Shown here one piece after another: positions 46,207-56,700 of a DNA stretch of 64,000 bases. Under the pieces are notes generated by a model, which was given only the letters and a program-made list of their open reading frames with translations, was not told where the DNA came from and ran no database searches. This stretch comes from Fistulifera solaris (lineage: Eukaryota; Bacillariophyta; Bacillariophyceae; Naviculales; Stauroneidaceae): positions 682,001-746,000 of the forward strand of contig AP026126.1 in assembly GCA_030295235.1 (NCBI GenBank), written 5' to 3'. Made by a program: the position numbers and the translations under genes. The number at the start of each line of letters is the position of its first letter. The first letter of the stretch is position 1.

Positions 46207-46408
46207 TGAGATCGCATCCGAGTCGGGACCCAGAGACAAAGATAGCGTCAGAATGAAGCCAACCTTCTTTCATTGGTGACCCTTTGACCTCGTTGTAAAG
46301 TAAACATTCACAAAATACAATTTCAACGATTTGATGCTTTGGTTCTCACATGTTTGAAAAGTGGGGCGAGGACAATAGTTCGATCGATCTAGCTGTGAAG
46401 CCTTTCAC

Positions 46409-46454
46409 ACTCGTTACTAAAATCCAGTCGTGACGAAAGGTCGCCTACACTTAG
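46409..46454 (-). repeat. dispersed palindromic repeat, full-length copy
   Basis: Read on the minus strand: AAGTGTAGGCGACCTTTC, then TCACGACTGGATTTTAGTAACGAG. This is close to the copies at 37516 and 12388. Confidence 0.8.
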
Positions 46455-47282
46455 ATGTGATAGTATTTTTGGGTTCACTTGCAAGCTAGAAGGTAATATT
46501 CTAACGGTATGTGAACGATGTTATTATATTGATCGGAGAAAGGCTTGTTTTTAATTTCCTTTTTTTTGTTCGATTGTACAGGTAAAAGAAAAAAAGAATC
46601 GTTTTCACACAGAACACGCGAACCAATCAATCAACACGACCCGTGACCCAGGCACCCGGTACCGGCGTCACGTTACGTGACACACGGACACCGCGCTATT
46701 AGATATTAGATATAGATCGCTAGCTGGTATGAATCATGCATGTTGGTGAAAGTAAAAGAGACAATGTTGCCAAATTGATTCAAAAAATGGCGTGATCGAA
46801 TTTCTTTTCATACGAGTCTCCCCTACATCGATAATTTCCTATGACAGTCGAAGCGTTGCATGTTGCATCCTTATCGCGCATTGATTTCAAATTGTTGTCG
46901 ATTGTCGTTTGCGGATATGCTTAATTAATGCATTTTGAACAAAGTAAACAAGACAGTGGTGTAAGTTGACCCGAAAATTGGTAGGTAAACGACTTACTCC
47001 ATATCCGGGTTGTCCTTTGTCGACACATTTCCCTACGAGGCCCACGTGGAAAAATGCAATGCAATGCTTGGACTTCACGCCGTCAGACTGTCACACCTGT
47101 TTGTCTGCTGATGCGGTCATGCAGAACAACAACGATGCCCAACCCAACCTTTGCTTTGAATGAACACTTTTTTCATCGATAGTTCCAAATCATCATCGAA
47201 CACTTCTATTTTATTAATCTCGGAAAACACAAAATTAAAATCAATAGCAAGTAAAGAGAAGCAGCACTATTTATTGAAACGA

Positions 47283-47940
47283 ATGTCGCGTCGAGCTTTA
47301 TCCATTACAATATCAGTCGCTCGTCAAGCAAACTATGCTCGAGCGGGTCTGAATTCGCAATTTCACTATTTCTCGTCATCAGCCGCCGCAGTAACACAGC
47401 CTATAGATCCCGATGGCCCGACAGGTGAATTGTTCTCTCCATCCTACTGGATGGGAGACGTCCAAGTCGGACAAAGAGGACGCATTCAACGCGTGTTTGG
47501 CCCCCGCGACACGGCCCAAGTCATGTTGCTGACGGGGAGGCCCCTCACTGGCAGGAAATGCCAGCTTTGATCCCAATTACGACCGTGCACAGTCCTGGAT
47601 TCGACAACACGCGGTAGGTCCAGCGGCACTCACGCCCGCACTGATACCGGGACTCATCGGGGCGTTGGTGGAAGCGGCCTTTCCGCGGGCGGTAGTCATG
47701 CAACAAGAGTTGCGTCATGTGCGGCCGTTGATTGTGGGTTTGGCCGTGCAGGCTGAAATTGAAGTCGCCCAAATTGTTCCGTCGGATGAAAACAGCAATC
47801 CTTTGATGGAGGGAGAGGAAGGAACGTACGGGCCCGGTCATATGGTTCTTTTGAACACGCAAGTGACGCGAGTTCGAGACGATGCTTGCGTGGCTCACGG
47901 GAAACATACTATTTGGATACCCGATTACAATAATATGTAA
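47283..47940 (+). CDS. MaoC/hot-dog-fold dehydratase-like protein, probably mitochondrial
   Basis: About 218 residues. The N-terminus (MSRRALSITISVARQANYARAGLN) is basic and amphipathic, as in mitochondrial presequences. The body resembles (R)-specific enoyl-CoA hydratase or 3-hydroxyacyl-thioester dehydratase (HTD2-like): DVQVGQRGRIQRVFGPRDTAQVMLLTGG, LTPALIPGLIGALVEAAFP, QQELRHVRPLIVGLAVQAEIEV. The usual catalytic D-x(4)-H segment is not clearly preserved; the loop is N-A-S-F-D-P-N-Y. One surplus G near 47535 (G4 read as G3) joins the two frames. Possible role in mitochondrial fatty-acid synthesis, inferred only from fold and leader. Confidence 0.65.
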
Positions 47941-48278
47941 AGTTTTAGAAAGAATGACCATATTACTTGTGTTTCAAATGGCTTTCGTGTTTGTGCGTTT
48001 GCTGCTCAGTTAGGGATCGAAAGACGTTATAAACGTGAACCCGTTTACCATCAATAAAATAGACTAGTAGCAGGGTAGTCTAGATAATAATCCATACAGA
48101 ACGTCACAAGGAATACGTCGCAACGTGGCAACAGAGCCGCTAACCTAGAGAATTTCCAAATAGATCCTCAAAAACGACAATAACAGGCGACAGGGAGAAA
48201 GACGTTTCTAAGAAAGGCATCTACTATGATCCTGTTAGAACAAACTCAATTTGAGAGGGCGAAGTAGCCTACTACCAT
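47941..48278. other. intergenic, convergent 3' ends
   Basis: 338 bp; nothing recognised. Confidence 0.5.
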
Positions 48279-48916
48279 TTAAGACTCTTCTAGAGGCGGC
48301 ATATCATCATCGTCGTCATCGTCATCACCGCCGTCTTCATCGTCATCCCCAAAATTGCCGCCTGGCATACCGTCCATTCCACCCATACCGCCCATTTGAG
48401 CCATGAGAGCTTCCATATCCATTCCTCCCATACCGCCCATGCCTCCCATTCCGGGCATACCACCCATACCCATACCTCCATCCAAGGCCGAAGTGTCAAA
48501 ACCATCTGCTTCATCGTCTTCATCTACGTAGCGATCCCAGTCAATCTTGACTTGATTTTTCTCCTTGTTCTTATCTTTTAGCAAACGCGGCCAGAATTCC
48601 TCGTCGGATTCTTTTTTTCATAATGTGCATTTGAACCGAACGTGGTAGAGTCTTGTAGGTCGAACCCTCGGCGTTGACGTCTTTGAAAAACTCAATGTCA
48701 ATGGCGTATTCTTTACCTTCCGACGTTCCCTTGAATGTCAGTGTCGCGTCTTTTAAATTTATGCTTTCATCTTTGACGTCTAAAAACAAAGTGAGAGAAA
48801 AATCCGGCAAAATCATTGCTACGAACTTGCGACCAAGACGTACCCGACAAAGCAATTGTCAAATAAATCGAATCGGAGCGTTGTGCCCATTTGATGGGTG
48901 CCGTATTAATACTCAT
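48279..48916 (-). CDS. PTGES3: p23/SBA1-type Hsp90 co-chaperone
   Basis: Exons 48916-48844 and 48779-48279 with a 64-nt intron; about 190 residues. The CS domain begins MSINTAPIKWAQRSDSIYLTIALSDVKDESINL and continues TLTFKGTSEGKEYAIDIEFF and PRSVQMHIMKKESDEEFWPRL; the W-PRL block is the p23 signature. The frame breaks at a run of seven A near 48612-48618; six A gives KKESDEEFW. The C-terminus is unusual: a Gly/Met run built from GGM and MGG units, then an aspartate tract and PPLEES. p23 stabilises the closed, ATP-bound state of Hsp90 in cytosol and nucleus. Confidence 0.93.
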
Positions 48917-49287
48917 TCTGTTATATTGGTTGTGCAACAAGCTAGTGAAGTCAATTGAATACAGTGTTACGAGAACGTCTTCAGGGAAGTGATACGGTTG
49001 CTTTGCACTCGAAGCAAAACGAATGGTGTCGATGGAGAAAGATCTCGTCCTTCCACTTTGTGCCACACCGTCGGTCGCGCAAGACAGCGGTGGCGGTTCG
49101 CATCGTAGCTTATTTTGAGCGCGTACATCCAACCGTATACAAAAGGCTTTGTATGGCAAGAGCTTAAACTATCGCGGAAAAAACTTCCACGTGTAACTCT
49201 AGACTCGAAATACAGAAGCCGGAGACCAATCTAAAAAAACCACAAAGTAGGTCACTCTAGTCTCTTGTTATGTTTTAAATTCTATCT

Positions 49288-50223
49288 CTAGCTGCTTTTT
49301 GATAATTCTACCACTTGACTCGTTCCAGGATAGTGTGGCATACGAAATTGATACTTTTCTTCCAAGTATGGCGGCACAAACCGACCTCCCACAAAGTGAC
49401 GACCCCCAAAATTCTTCGCACATCCCTTCGGAACTGTTAAACTAATCAATACTTGCGGTGAAAAGCCAGAGTTCTCTACATCACCCTCGTCTACATCCCA
49501 GCCAGACGGAACGTCCACCGATACAACCAGTGCACTATCCTGTGCCTTCCTCAATTGCAAGAGAATATCATCAAACGGAGCCCGAGGCTCACCGTGAAAG
49601 CTAAACCCAAAGATCGAGTCCACGATCGCTGCATAATCCCGACTACAATCTTCAAAATCGTCAGGCATACCATTTAGAACCGCAATGCCCATATCTTCGC
49701 ATTGCTTTTGCAAATTCACAAAATGCTGCTTGTTGGATCGTTTCGGATATACCACGACGCATTCGTAACCAAACAGAACTAGGTGCCTTGCCGCCACGAG
49801 ACCGTCTCCTCCATTATTTCCTGGCCCGCAAATAACGAGAATCTTGGGTTTGACTTGTGGTGATGGACGTCGTTCTTCGACGACAGTGTACACCGCCTCG
49901 GCGACCGCCAGGCCGGCCAACTCCATCAGTTGCTCCAGAGCGAAGCCAGGTTCTGACATGAGTTCCGCATCGAGAGCAGCTGCCGCTGATGCGCTCAAGT
50001 AGGTTGGTTCTGTCATACTGCAACTGAGACTCGTCTGGGTCGACCATTGGTTTGTAAGGATCCGCGATGTTGACATGGACGAACTCCAAAGCGCAGAAGC
50101 CCCCCAAAGAATAGGACGACGGTTCACACTCAAGGCGGATGAAATAGTTGCTATCGATAATATATCAATGGGTCGTGTGCAAATAGTGAATAGTCTCATG
50201 GTTCGCATTCTTGCATGAATCAT
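49288..50223 (-). CDS. NAXE: NAD(P)H-hydrate epimerase, copy A (with leader)
   Basis: 311 residues, no intron and no frame break. YjeF_N fold: LEQLMELAGLAVAEAVY, ICGPGNNGGDGLVAARHL (nucleotide loop), VDSIFGFSFHGEPRAPF, VSVDVPSGWDVDEG and the family end GGRFVPPYLEEKYQ. NAXE repairs damaged NAD(P)H hydrates by epimerising R and S forms for the dehydratase NAXD. The first 70 residues (MIHARMRTMRLFTICTRP..., rich in S, T and R) look like an organelle presequence. From residue 70 (MTEPTYLS) to VVEL the protein is nearly identical to copy B at 52637-53347, in inverted orientation. Confidence 0.93.
   Translation of the reverse strand: MIHARMRTMRLFTICTRPIDILSIATISSALSVNRRPILWGASALWSSSMSTSRILTNQWSTQTSLSCSMTEPTYLSASAAAALDAELMSEPGFALEQLMELAGLAVAEAVYTVVEERRPSPQVKPKILVICGPGNNGGDGLVAARHLVLFGYECVVVYPKRSNKQHFVNLQKQCEDMGIAVLNGMPDDFEDCSRDYAAIVDSIFGFSFHGEPRAPFDDILLQLRKAQDSALVVSVDVPSGWDVDEGDVENSGFSPQVLISLTVPKGCAKNFGGRHFVGGRFVPPYLEEKYQFRMPHYPGTSQVVELSKSS
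49309..50016 (-). repeat. inverted gene duplication, left arm
   Basis: Left arm of an inverted repeat of about 0.7 kb; the right arm is 52637-53347 on the plus strand. Similarity starts at the ATG of MTEPTYLS and stops just after the VVE codons. Sequences outside both ends differ. I see three amino-acid differences over about 236 codons. Confidence 0.9.
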
Positions 50224-50745
50224 ACTCTATGTGATCTTTCGAAAAGAAGCGCGGCGCGACTTTATTATTTACCGTAGTTTTTGAAAAGATATTGCATGTT
50301 GTTACTGTGTGCCAAACTGTCAACTCGCGGCAACGACTGAATTTCAGTCATGAGTGTTGAGAAGTTAACGATTGTTCCCTTATTGTGTATTTTGGGTTTA
50401 ATTTGGTGACTCAAGCCTTGACTATACTAAGAATATATTTAAGCAATACTCACAAGTCTCAACCGATTGCAAATCCAGCCGAGCAGAAGTTTGAAATCAA
50501 TAGCTACGGCGAATTTCGGTCGGAGTACTGTTTAGGGGAAAGTACCCGTACCAGGTGTTTGTTCTCCGCGTGATAAACTCGTCCCCTAATCTCGCGTCGC
50601 CCTCTTGACCATGGGATTGCGTGTTTGCATTCGCCGCGGCTGGCTACGACTTTAGTCTTCACCGTTTCGTGTAATTATTTTCGAAAGAGCGGACTTGAGT
50701 TCATTCTTGCAGTAAATAAGTTGAAAAAATCTGGAAATTGAAATT
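50224..50745. other. divergent intergenic region with dispersed repeat
   Basis: 522 bp between NAXE copy A and TIM21. Contains a dispersed repeat core (about 50331-50356, CGACTGAATTTCAGTCATGAG). Confidence 0.5.
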
Positions 50746-51557
50746 ATGATTCGTATATCAGCAACGCGACTTATCTCGCTGCAGCGAGGGAGCGCGCTAG
50801 CACTTGCAAGTCGTCGTCCCATTCTGCGAGCGCAACCGAATTCTTTAGTCGAATGCAATGTTTGCTCACAAGGCGCTTCCTATGTTCGTGCTTTGAGTAG
50901 CAAACCCGGTGAGGAAGGAAAGAAAAAAAGAGGGAGAGGAAGGTACGACTGATGAAATTGTCCTCACTCCTGGTGAAAAAGTCGTTGCCGCAACGCGTTT
51001 GGGCTGGTACCTCGGCCTGGCAAGCTTCGCTGCTGCTTGCGCGTATTATATTGGCAAGGAGCTGATTCCGACGTAAGTGCTGCAGTACGATAAGGTTCCT
51101 CTATCAGTGATTGTTTCTCACTGCTGTTGCCCGCAGAAAAATGAGCCCCAACCGTGTGTTCGATCGTAGTTTTGAAATCATTCGCAAACATCCCGAAATC
51201 ATCCGTCAATATGGTGAATCTGTGAAAGCGTACGGAAGAGATCATGGGGGTCATCGTGAAGGTCGTCGCAACTTTGTGGAGCATACCGAATATGTCAGCC
51301 CAGACGATGGAAGCAAACGAACACGCGTACGCTACAATTTGGAGGGACGGTTCGGAAACGCATTTTGTTTTGCCGAAGTATCCAATCAAATGCCATCGGG
51401 AGAGTTCGTCTATATATTGGTACAGGACAAATCAAATGGACGAGTGCAGACTATCGTGGACAACCGGGCCGCCATGACGGCCGCCCGACTCACTGCGGGC
51501 TCGAAAGAAGCGCAGTCGGCCATGTCACAGCTTCTGACGGGTAGCAATAACAAGTAG
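50746..51557 (+). CDS. TIMM21: Mitochondrial import protein TIM21
   Basis: Exons 50746-51072 and 51137-51557 with a 64-nt intron; about 248 residues. A mitochondrial presequence (MIRISATRLISLQRGSALALASRRP) is followed by one membrane helix (LGWYLGLASFAAACAYYIG). Then comes the intermembrane-space domain of TIM21: RSFEIIRKHPEIIRQYGESVKAYG, FVEHTEYV, TRVRYNLEGRFGNAFCFAEV and the IVDNRA end. TIM21 links the TOM and TIM23 translocases. The frame breaks at an A7 run near 50925-50931; six A gives GKKKEGEEGTTDEIVL. The gene sits in the 2.6-kb spacer of the NAXE inverted duplication. Confidence 0.9.
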
Positions 51558-52636
51558 AGTACAAATGATACAACGTGAGAGAGCATATACTCGATAGAAA
51601 CCTTGGATATTTCGTTGTGCAAGGCGCTCTGATTATATCAACGCAGCTGGTCATTCTTGTAACTTCTATCCTTCGCAGCAATATAGTAGTAAATTTGAAT
51701 TATGAAATCTTTTTATAGTTCTTTACTTAATTCTCTCGTGATGGTGGTGAAGTTGGGCTTGCAAGAACCTTGATTCATTTACAACTGAATTTGTAGGTTT
51801 CATTCGTTAAGACAACACAGTGGGTCATTTCGAAGACATCGATCCGCTAAGCTTCTCGATTTCATGAATCGATGCAGACAATGCAAATGCTACTGATTGA
51901 TATCTTACTTAGGTTAGGTGGCAGTCGGGCTCGCAAAAATCTCGCTTCATGACTCATGACTGATTTGCAGTCTTGGCAAAGTAACATCGAAGACAACGAT
52001 CCACAGACTTTTCGATATATTGAATTGATTTGTGCACTGTAATGCTGCTGACTAAAATTTTGTTGCTAGCAAAGCAAATCTAGTATTCCGATGTTGCTAA
52101 AAGGAGGTTAGGTAGAAGTCGGAAAAGATGTTAACTCATGACTGAAAAGCAGTCTTGATTGGGAATAGTAAATTCATTGGGGGAAAAACTGTCCGCTTGG
52201 CTTTTGGACATCATAAATCGATTAGCAAATTTTCATGCTGCGAGTGATAATGCATTCCTAGCAAAATTAATTTTGGTTTACAATCCTGTAAAATGAAGGC
52301 CTGTTGCTTAGTCTGGCTCGGAAGAACAGTGATGATTCATGACTGAAAATGCAGTCTTGGTAGCGAGAACCTACACTTTACGCTATAGTAGGAACGGCAC
52401 GATGATGATGATTCGCGCAATTTGCAACGTTATCATTATTTCTCGACGTTGTGAAATATCATCGAATGAACTATAGACCATTGTAAATCAGTGATCGCAT
52501 CTGCAAGAAGTTTGTTCCGCTCCATTACAATCCGTACATCTATCAAGTTCGTTGCCACTACCGGAGCGCGTTTGCCTGGGCTGCTCTTCGGAAGTGGTTT
52601 TGCAGTTCTTTTTCAACGGTGAAAACAACTCCGTCC
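51558..52636. other. intergenic, mostly repeat array
   Basis: 1.08 kb with no gene between TIM21 and NAXE copy B. Most of it is the degenerate tandem array listed next. Confidence 0.6.
51738..52400. repeat. degenerate tandem array, three to four units of 170-200 bp
   Basis: Units begin near 51740, 51911, 52105 and 52305 (last partial). Each has a GTNG(A)AGTNGGGCT(C/T)GCAA-like head. Three then have CATGACTGA(N)GCAGTCTTG, and later segments AAGACA.CGATCC, CGAT(A/T)T.ATGAATCGAT and ATGCTGCTGA. The last unit includes a minus-strand full copy of the dispersed repeat (52334-52384). The units are diverged, so the array is not recent. Confidence 0.75.
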
Positions 52637-53347
52637 ATGACAGAACCAACCTACTTGAGCGCATCCGCGGCAGCTGCTCTCGATGCGGAACTCATGTCAG
52701 AACCTGGCTTCACTCTGGAGCAACTGATGGAGTTGGCCGGCCTGGCGGTCGCCGAGGCGGTGTACACTGTCGTCGAAGAACGACGTCCATCACCACAAGT
52801 CAAACCCAAGATTCTCGTTATTTGCGGGCCAGGAAATAATGGAGGAGACGGTCTCGTGGCGGCAAGGCACCTAGTTCTGTTTGGTTACGAATGCGTCGTG
52901 GTATATCCGAAACGATCCAACAAGCAGCATTTTGTGAATTTGCAAAAGCAATGCGAAGATATGGGCATTGCGGTTCTAAATGGTATGCCTGACGATTTTG
53001 AAGATTGTAGTCGGGATTATGCAGCGATCGTGGACTCGATCTTTGGGTTTAGCTTTCACGGTGAGCCTCGGGCTCCGTTTGATGATATTCTCTTGCAATT
53101 GAGGAAGGCGCAGGATAGTGCACTGGTTGTATCGGTGGACGTTCCGTCTGGCTGGGATGTAGACGAGGGTGATGTAGGGAACTCTGGCTTTTCACCGCAA
53201 GTATTGATTAGTTTAACAGCTCCGAAGGGATGTGCGAAGAATTTTGGGGGTCGGCACTTTGTGGGAGGTCGGTTTGTGCCGCCGTACTTGGAAGAAAAGT
53301 ATCAATTTCGTATGCCACACTATCCTGGAACGAGTCAGGTGGTAGAG
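52637..53347 (+). repeat. inverted gene duplication, right arm
   Basis: Right arm of the inverted repeat with 49309-50016. The spacer is about 2.6 kb and holds TIM21 and the tandem array. Confidence 0.9.
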
Positions 53348-53548
53348 TTGAAGAAAGTTCCAAAAAACAGCGGCTGGGAAGCCGAATATGCTGCTTACTT
53401 GGCAGAGAAGGCCACGACTGAGCAATCTACCCCGCAGAAGACCAGTCTCGTCGAAGAAGATTCCTGGGAAGCGCAGTACGCTGCGTACTTGCAAGAGAAG
53501 GAAGCTACTGAGTTTGCAAGATACGAGGCACGAAACGAGGATATATGA
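52637..53548 (+). CDS. NAXE: NAD(P)H-hydrate epimerase, copy B (with C-terminal extension)
   Basis: 303 residues from the ATG at 52637. The YjeF_N domain is nearly the same as copy A: differences seen are A/T in GFALEQ versus GFTLEQ, E/G in DVEN versus DVGN, and V/A in TVPK versus TAPK. After VVEL the copies part. Copy B goes on with KKVPKNSGWEAEYAAYLAEK and a second, similar WEAQYAAYLQEK unit, ending ARNEDI. No ATG-started leader is visible upstream, though the in-frame sequence before the ATG is open for about 130 nt, so a missed upstream exon is possible. Without one, this copy would be cytosolic. Confidence 0.92.
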   Translation: MTEPTYLSASAAAALDAELMSEPGFTLEQLMELAGLAVAEAVYTVVEERRPSPQVKPKILVICGPGNNGGDGLVAARHLVLFGYECVVVYPKRSNKQHFVNLQKQCEDMGIAVLNGMPDDFEDCSRDYAAIVDSIFGFSFHGEPRAPFDDILLQLRKAQDSALVVSVDVPSGWDVDEGDVGNSGFSPQVLISLTAPKGCAKNFGGRHFVGGRFVPPYLEEKYQFRMPHYPGTSQVVELKKVPKNSGWEAEYAAYLAEKATTEQSTPQKTSLVEEDSWEAQYAAYLQEKEATEFARYEARNEDI

Positions 53549-53788
53549 CCACTGAAAATAAGATCATACTTTTTAGTTGCACAGCTGCTACTGTCAAATG
53601 GCAGTCTTCTTGGATTTGCGTCACAATTGCGGCGAATTTTTTATTGTTTCCTTACGCTGTATCGCAAAGAAAGCCTGAAAGAATCCTGTTTTGACACGGA
53701 GCTTAAAAAAGCTCATCTCTCTTTTTAGGGAGGTAGAAAATCTCCTTTTCAGTTCGGTTTGGTCTGCTAAAAGCGAAACTAATCATTT

Positions 53789-56700
53789 TTAACTGAACAT
53801 GGATGCTATTGATAAGCGCCTTCCGGCTGGTTTTTTCGGAGGTGGCGAATTTACTATGGAATGAAGTGTTCCTAGCTGCCCGATTGTTAACTCCTGACGT
53901 TTGGCGAGAAGAGATGAGAGCAGCTTGTACAGTCTTAGAATTAAAACCGGCTTGTCGTTTTCAAGAGCTGCTATATCCTTGAATGAAATGAAATGGAGCG
54001 AGCACGATGTGACTAAGAACTTTGTTAGAGGAAGAGATGACGAGGTTCCTTTTAGGGGAAGTAACTCACCTGCAACCGTAGTTGCTGATGATTCCAGCCC
54101 GGCTAAACATTCCGTAGATCCTAACACCCAGCCAGGTCCCACTTGGATCATTTAGGGAAGTTAGTGTTAAACAACTGCTGTTCACGACGTAACTGAGAAC
54201 TTACCTCTTGCAATTCGAAATAGATGCGCATGAGGAGCTGTAATATCACCTATTTTTATTGCGGCAGTAGCAAGCTGAACTGAGCTAAAGCCATTCGAGC
54301 CACTCATCCCTTTTGCAGAGTATACAGAACCGAATTTCCGTGAAAATGTTTCGCTTCCTGCTCGATTTGTTGTGAGATCGGAGCTTGTTTCGATGCGCTA
54401 AACGCGTCAGAAAGGCCGTGTGATGTGAGGAATTAGACGCTACTATCGCTTTTGATTTTTCCCTTGGCGGACTCACCATCACACCTTCTTCAATAAAAAA
54501 TAAGCCGCGATCGCCAAAATGCTTTTCGTGAAGAATATCATTCGGATCGAGCTCTAAGATGGTCACATAATCTCCCAAGTCCGCTAAATCGGTTGTTGCA
54601 TTCGTTCCGTGCTAAAGGGAAAAAATGTATCGTGAGAGAAAGTGGGTGAATGTATTTCTTGTTCATAACGTACCTGCTCGTCGATCAGCTGGAGTGCTTT
54701 TGCAAATCCATTCCCGTTTAATTTTACTCTGTCATTCACACTATTTTCAACTCGCTCGTGCTCTAATAGTAAATCTTCAGCCTTCCCGACTGCTCCATCG
54801 AGCGTTGAGAGAAATCTGAGTTTGCGGTTTGAGCTCAACATGGGATCGCTTCGTAATCCCCCCGCTGTCATCACTCCACGAAGGTCTTTAGAAACCCCGG
54901 AAAGAAACAGTTTGCAATTGTGATTGTTGCAGAAATTAAGTACGTCGGCGAACACGTCCACAGCTGAAGTGTCCATTCCAGTTACGAGCGTGAAATCTAG
55001 AATTAAATACTGCGGTTTTGGAGAGACCAAATGCGGGTCGGTTCCTGGACTTTCGACCGCGAAATTAGATGTAATGTATCCAAAAATTGAAGAAGCATTT
55101 CCGAAAAACAAAAATTTTGAAGAACCAAGATCTGTATAAGATCTCCATTTCGGTCAAGCCATTTTGCATCCTTGGCGACTCTTTCAACTGTTGAGCGAAT
55201 TGTTATGCCGTTGGCCACATATTTGACGACGCCCGTTCGGAACAATGCAGCGACAAAGAGAAATGTACTCATCGCTAAACCAAAGAAAACTGACTGCAGA
55301 ACGCCGACTGCAAAAGATAAAATCATTATAAGCGGGGTGACAAGCCACTCTGTCTTGTTCTTCGTCTTGAAATAGCTCCTCACGAGCCATGTCCATGTCA
55401 TGTCTATGAATCCCAGAACTAATAAAGAGCTAAAGGCCGGCTTTGGGATGTAACCGACGAGCCGGAAATCATTCATGTAAAACAAAAGAAGGATTATTAA
55501 GTTTCCGAACTGTGGTGCACGCTGTTCAGCTCGAAGCTATGAATTGCAGCGTTAGCGAAAGGTCTCAAAGAATGTTCGCTGTCTAGCAAAACTAATACTC
55601 ACCTCGAACATGGTCGATGATGCGTTGATAGCTGGAATCACAGCAAAACTTCCCACGACCGCACAAATGAACTGACTTATACCGTACTGCAGAAATATAT
55701 CCTCCTTACATCACAGGAAGACAATCATAAGCAGAGTGACAAATGGCGGAGAAAGCGAATCTAGAGACACTTACAAGTGAAACATTGGTTGGCTTTGCCT
55801 TTTCGATTGTCATTTCATCCGAAAGCGAGCTCGATGGTGCAGCATTGTACTCGACATCAATCGATTCGGAAAAGGATCTAGGACGACCAGGATTAGCAGA
55901 AGTAAGCGTGGATTCATCATTATGAGCTCTTGAAATACGTTGAATGTTTGATACGTTTCTTCTTAAAGCGGCTGCGTGAAGAGAGCAGCGGATCAAATAT
56001 AGGAAAGCCAGCGACAAAGTTGGATCCAGTGCTTGCGCTAGAGCGCTCCACTGCAATTTTCCTCGAAAGAGCGCATCAATCCAGCCTAACGGAACTGGGG
56101 GAGACCAAGCGGTATGTTCCGCCTAAGATTTGATAGTGTGAGCGTCTGAGCTCATGCTTTTAGCCTGTGAAGCATCGTCTTCATATTACGTACCGATTCT
56201 GTGACTTTGTAAATGAGGTCATCCTCGCTCCAAAACCAGTGCTTCTCGATCATATCTTGTCTCGAAAGACCAAATGCGATCATGGTGGCGTAAAACAAGA
56301 AAATGGTACTACAAAGGACCCCAACAACGTAAAAGGGATGTTTCGGTCCGAGGTATTTCATGACACATGCCACCACCACGCTCGGTAAATGGTGGAGAAA
56401 ACAACGCTGGATAAGATTCCAATCACCTGAATAGAATACATCTCCAACGGCTCTACCGTTAGCATCAATTTTGAAAGCCAGTGTCCATGTCATCACACCG
56501 ACGGCGGCAAAGAAGCCTGCCAACACAGGATACGGCAAGAATGAACCGAGGTTCGCCAGTCTCGAGGCGCTGGACGCAATGAGCAAGGCCCCGGATATGA
56601 CAAGGGATAACGCCGTTAAGGTAAGGAAGGTTGTTAGAAAAATCTGGTCCGTGTCTTGGTCCGATGTGATAAGCGGATCGTTGGAAATTGCTTCATCTAC

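Larger units (their letters stand above)
45734..47282. other. 1.5-kb intergenic region with dispersed repeat
   Basis: Mostly non-coding. Contains a possible small gene (45979-46206), a full minus-strand copy of the dispersed repeat (46409-46454), a GGTACCGG palindrome and a CACGTTACGTGAC palindrome (about 46656-46685). Confidence 0.5.

Noticed and set aside
51738-52400. CRISPR array
   Set aside because: Units are long (170-200 bp), diverged and have no repeat-spacer pattern; the genome is eukaryotic.
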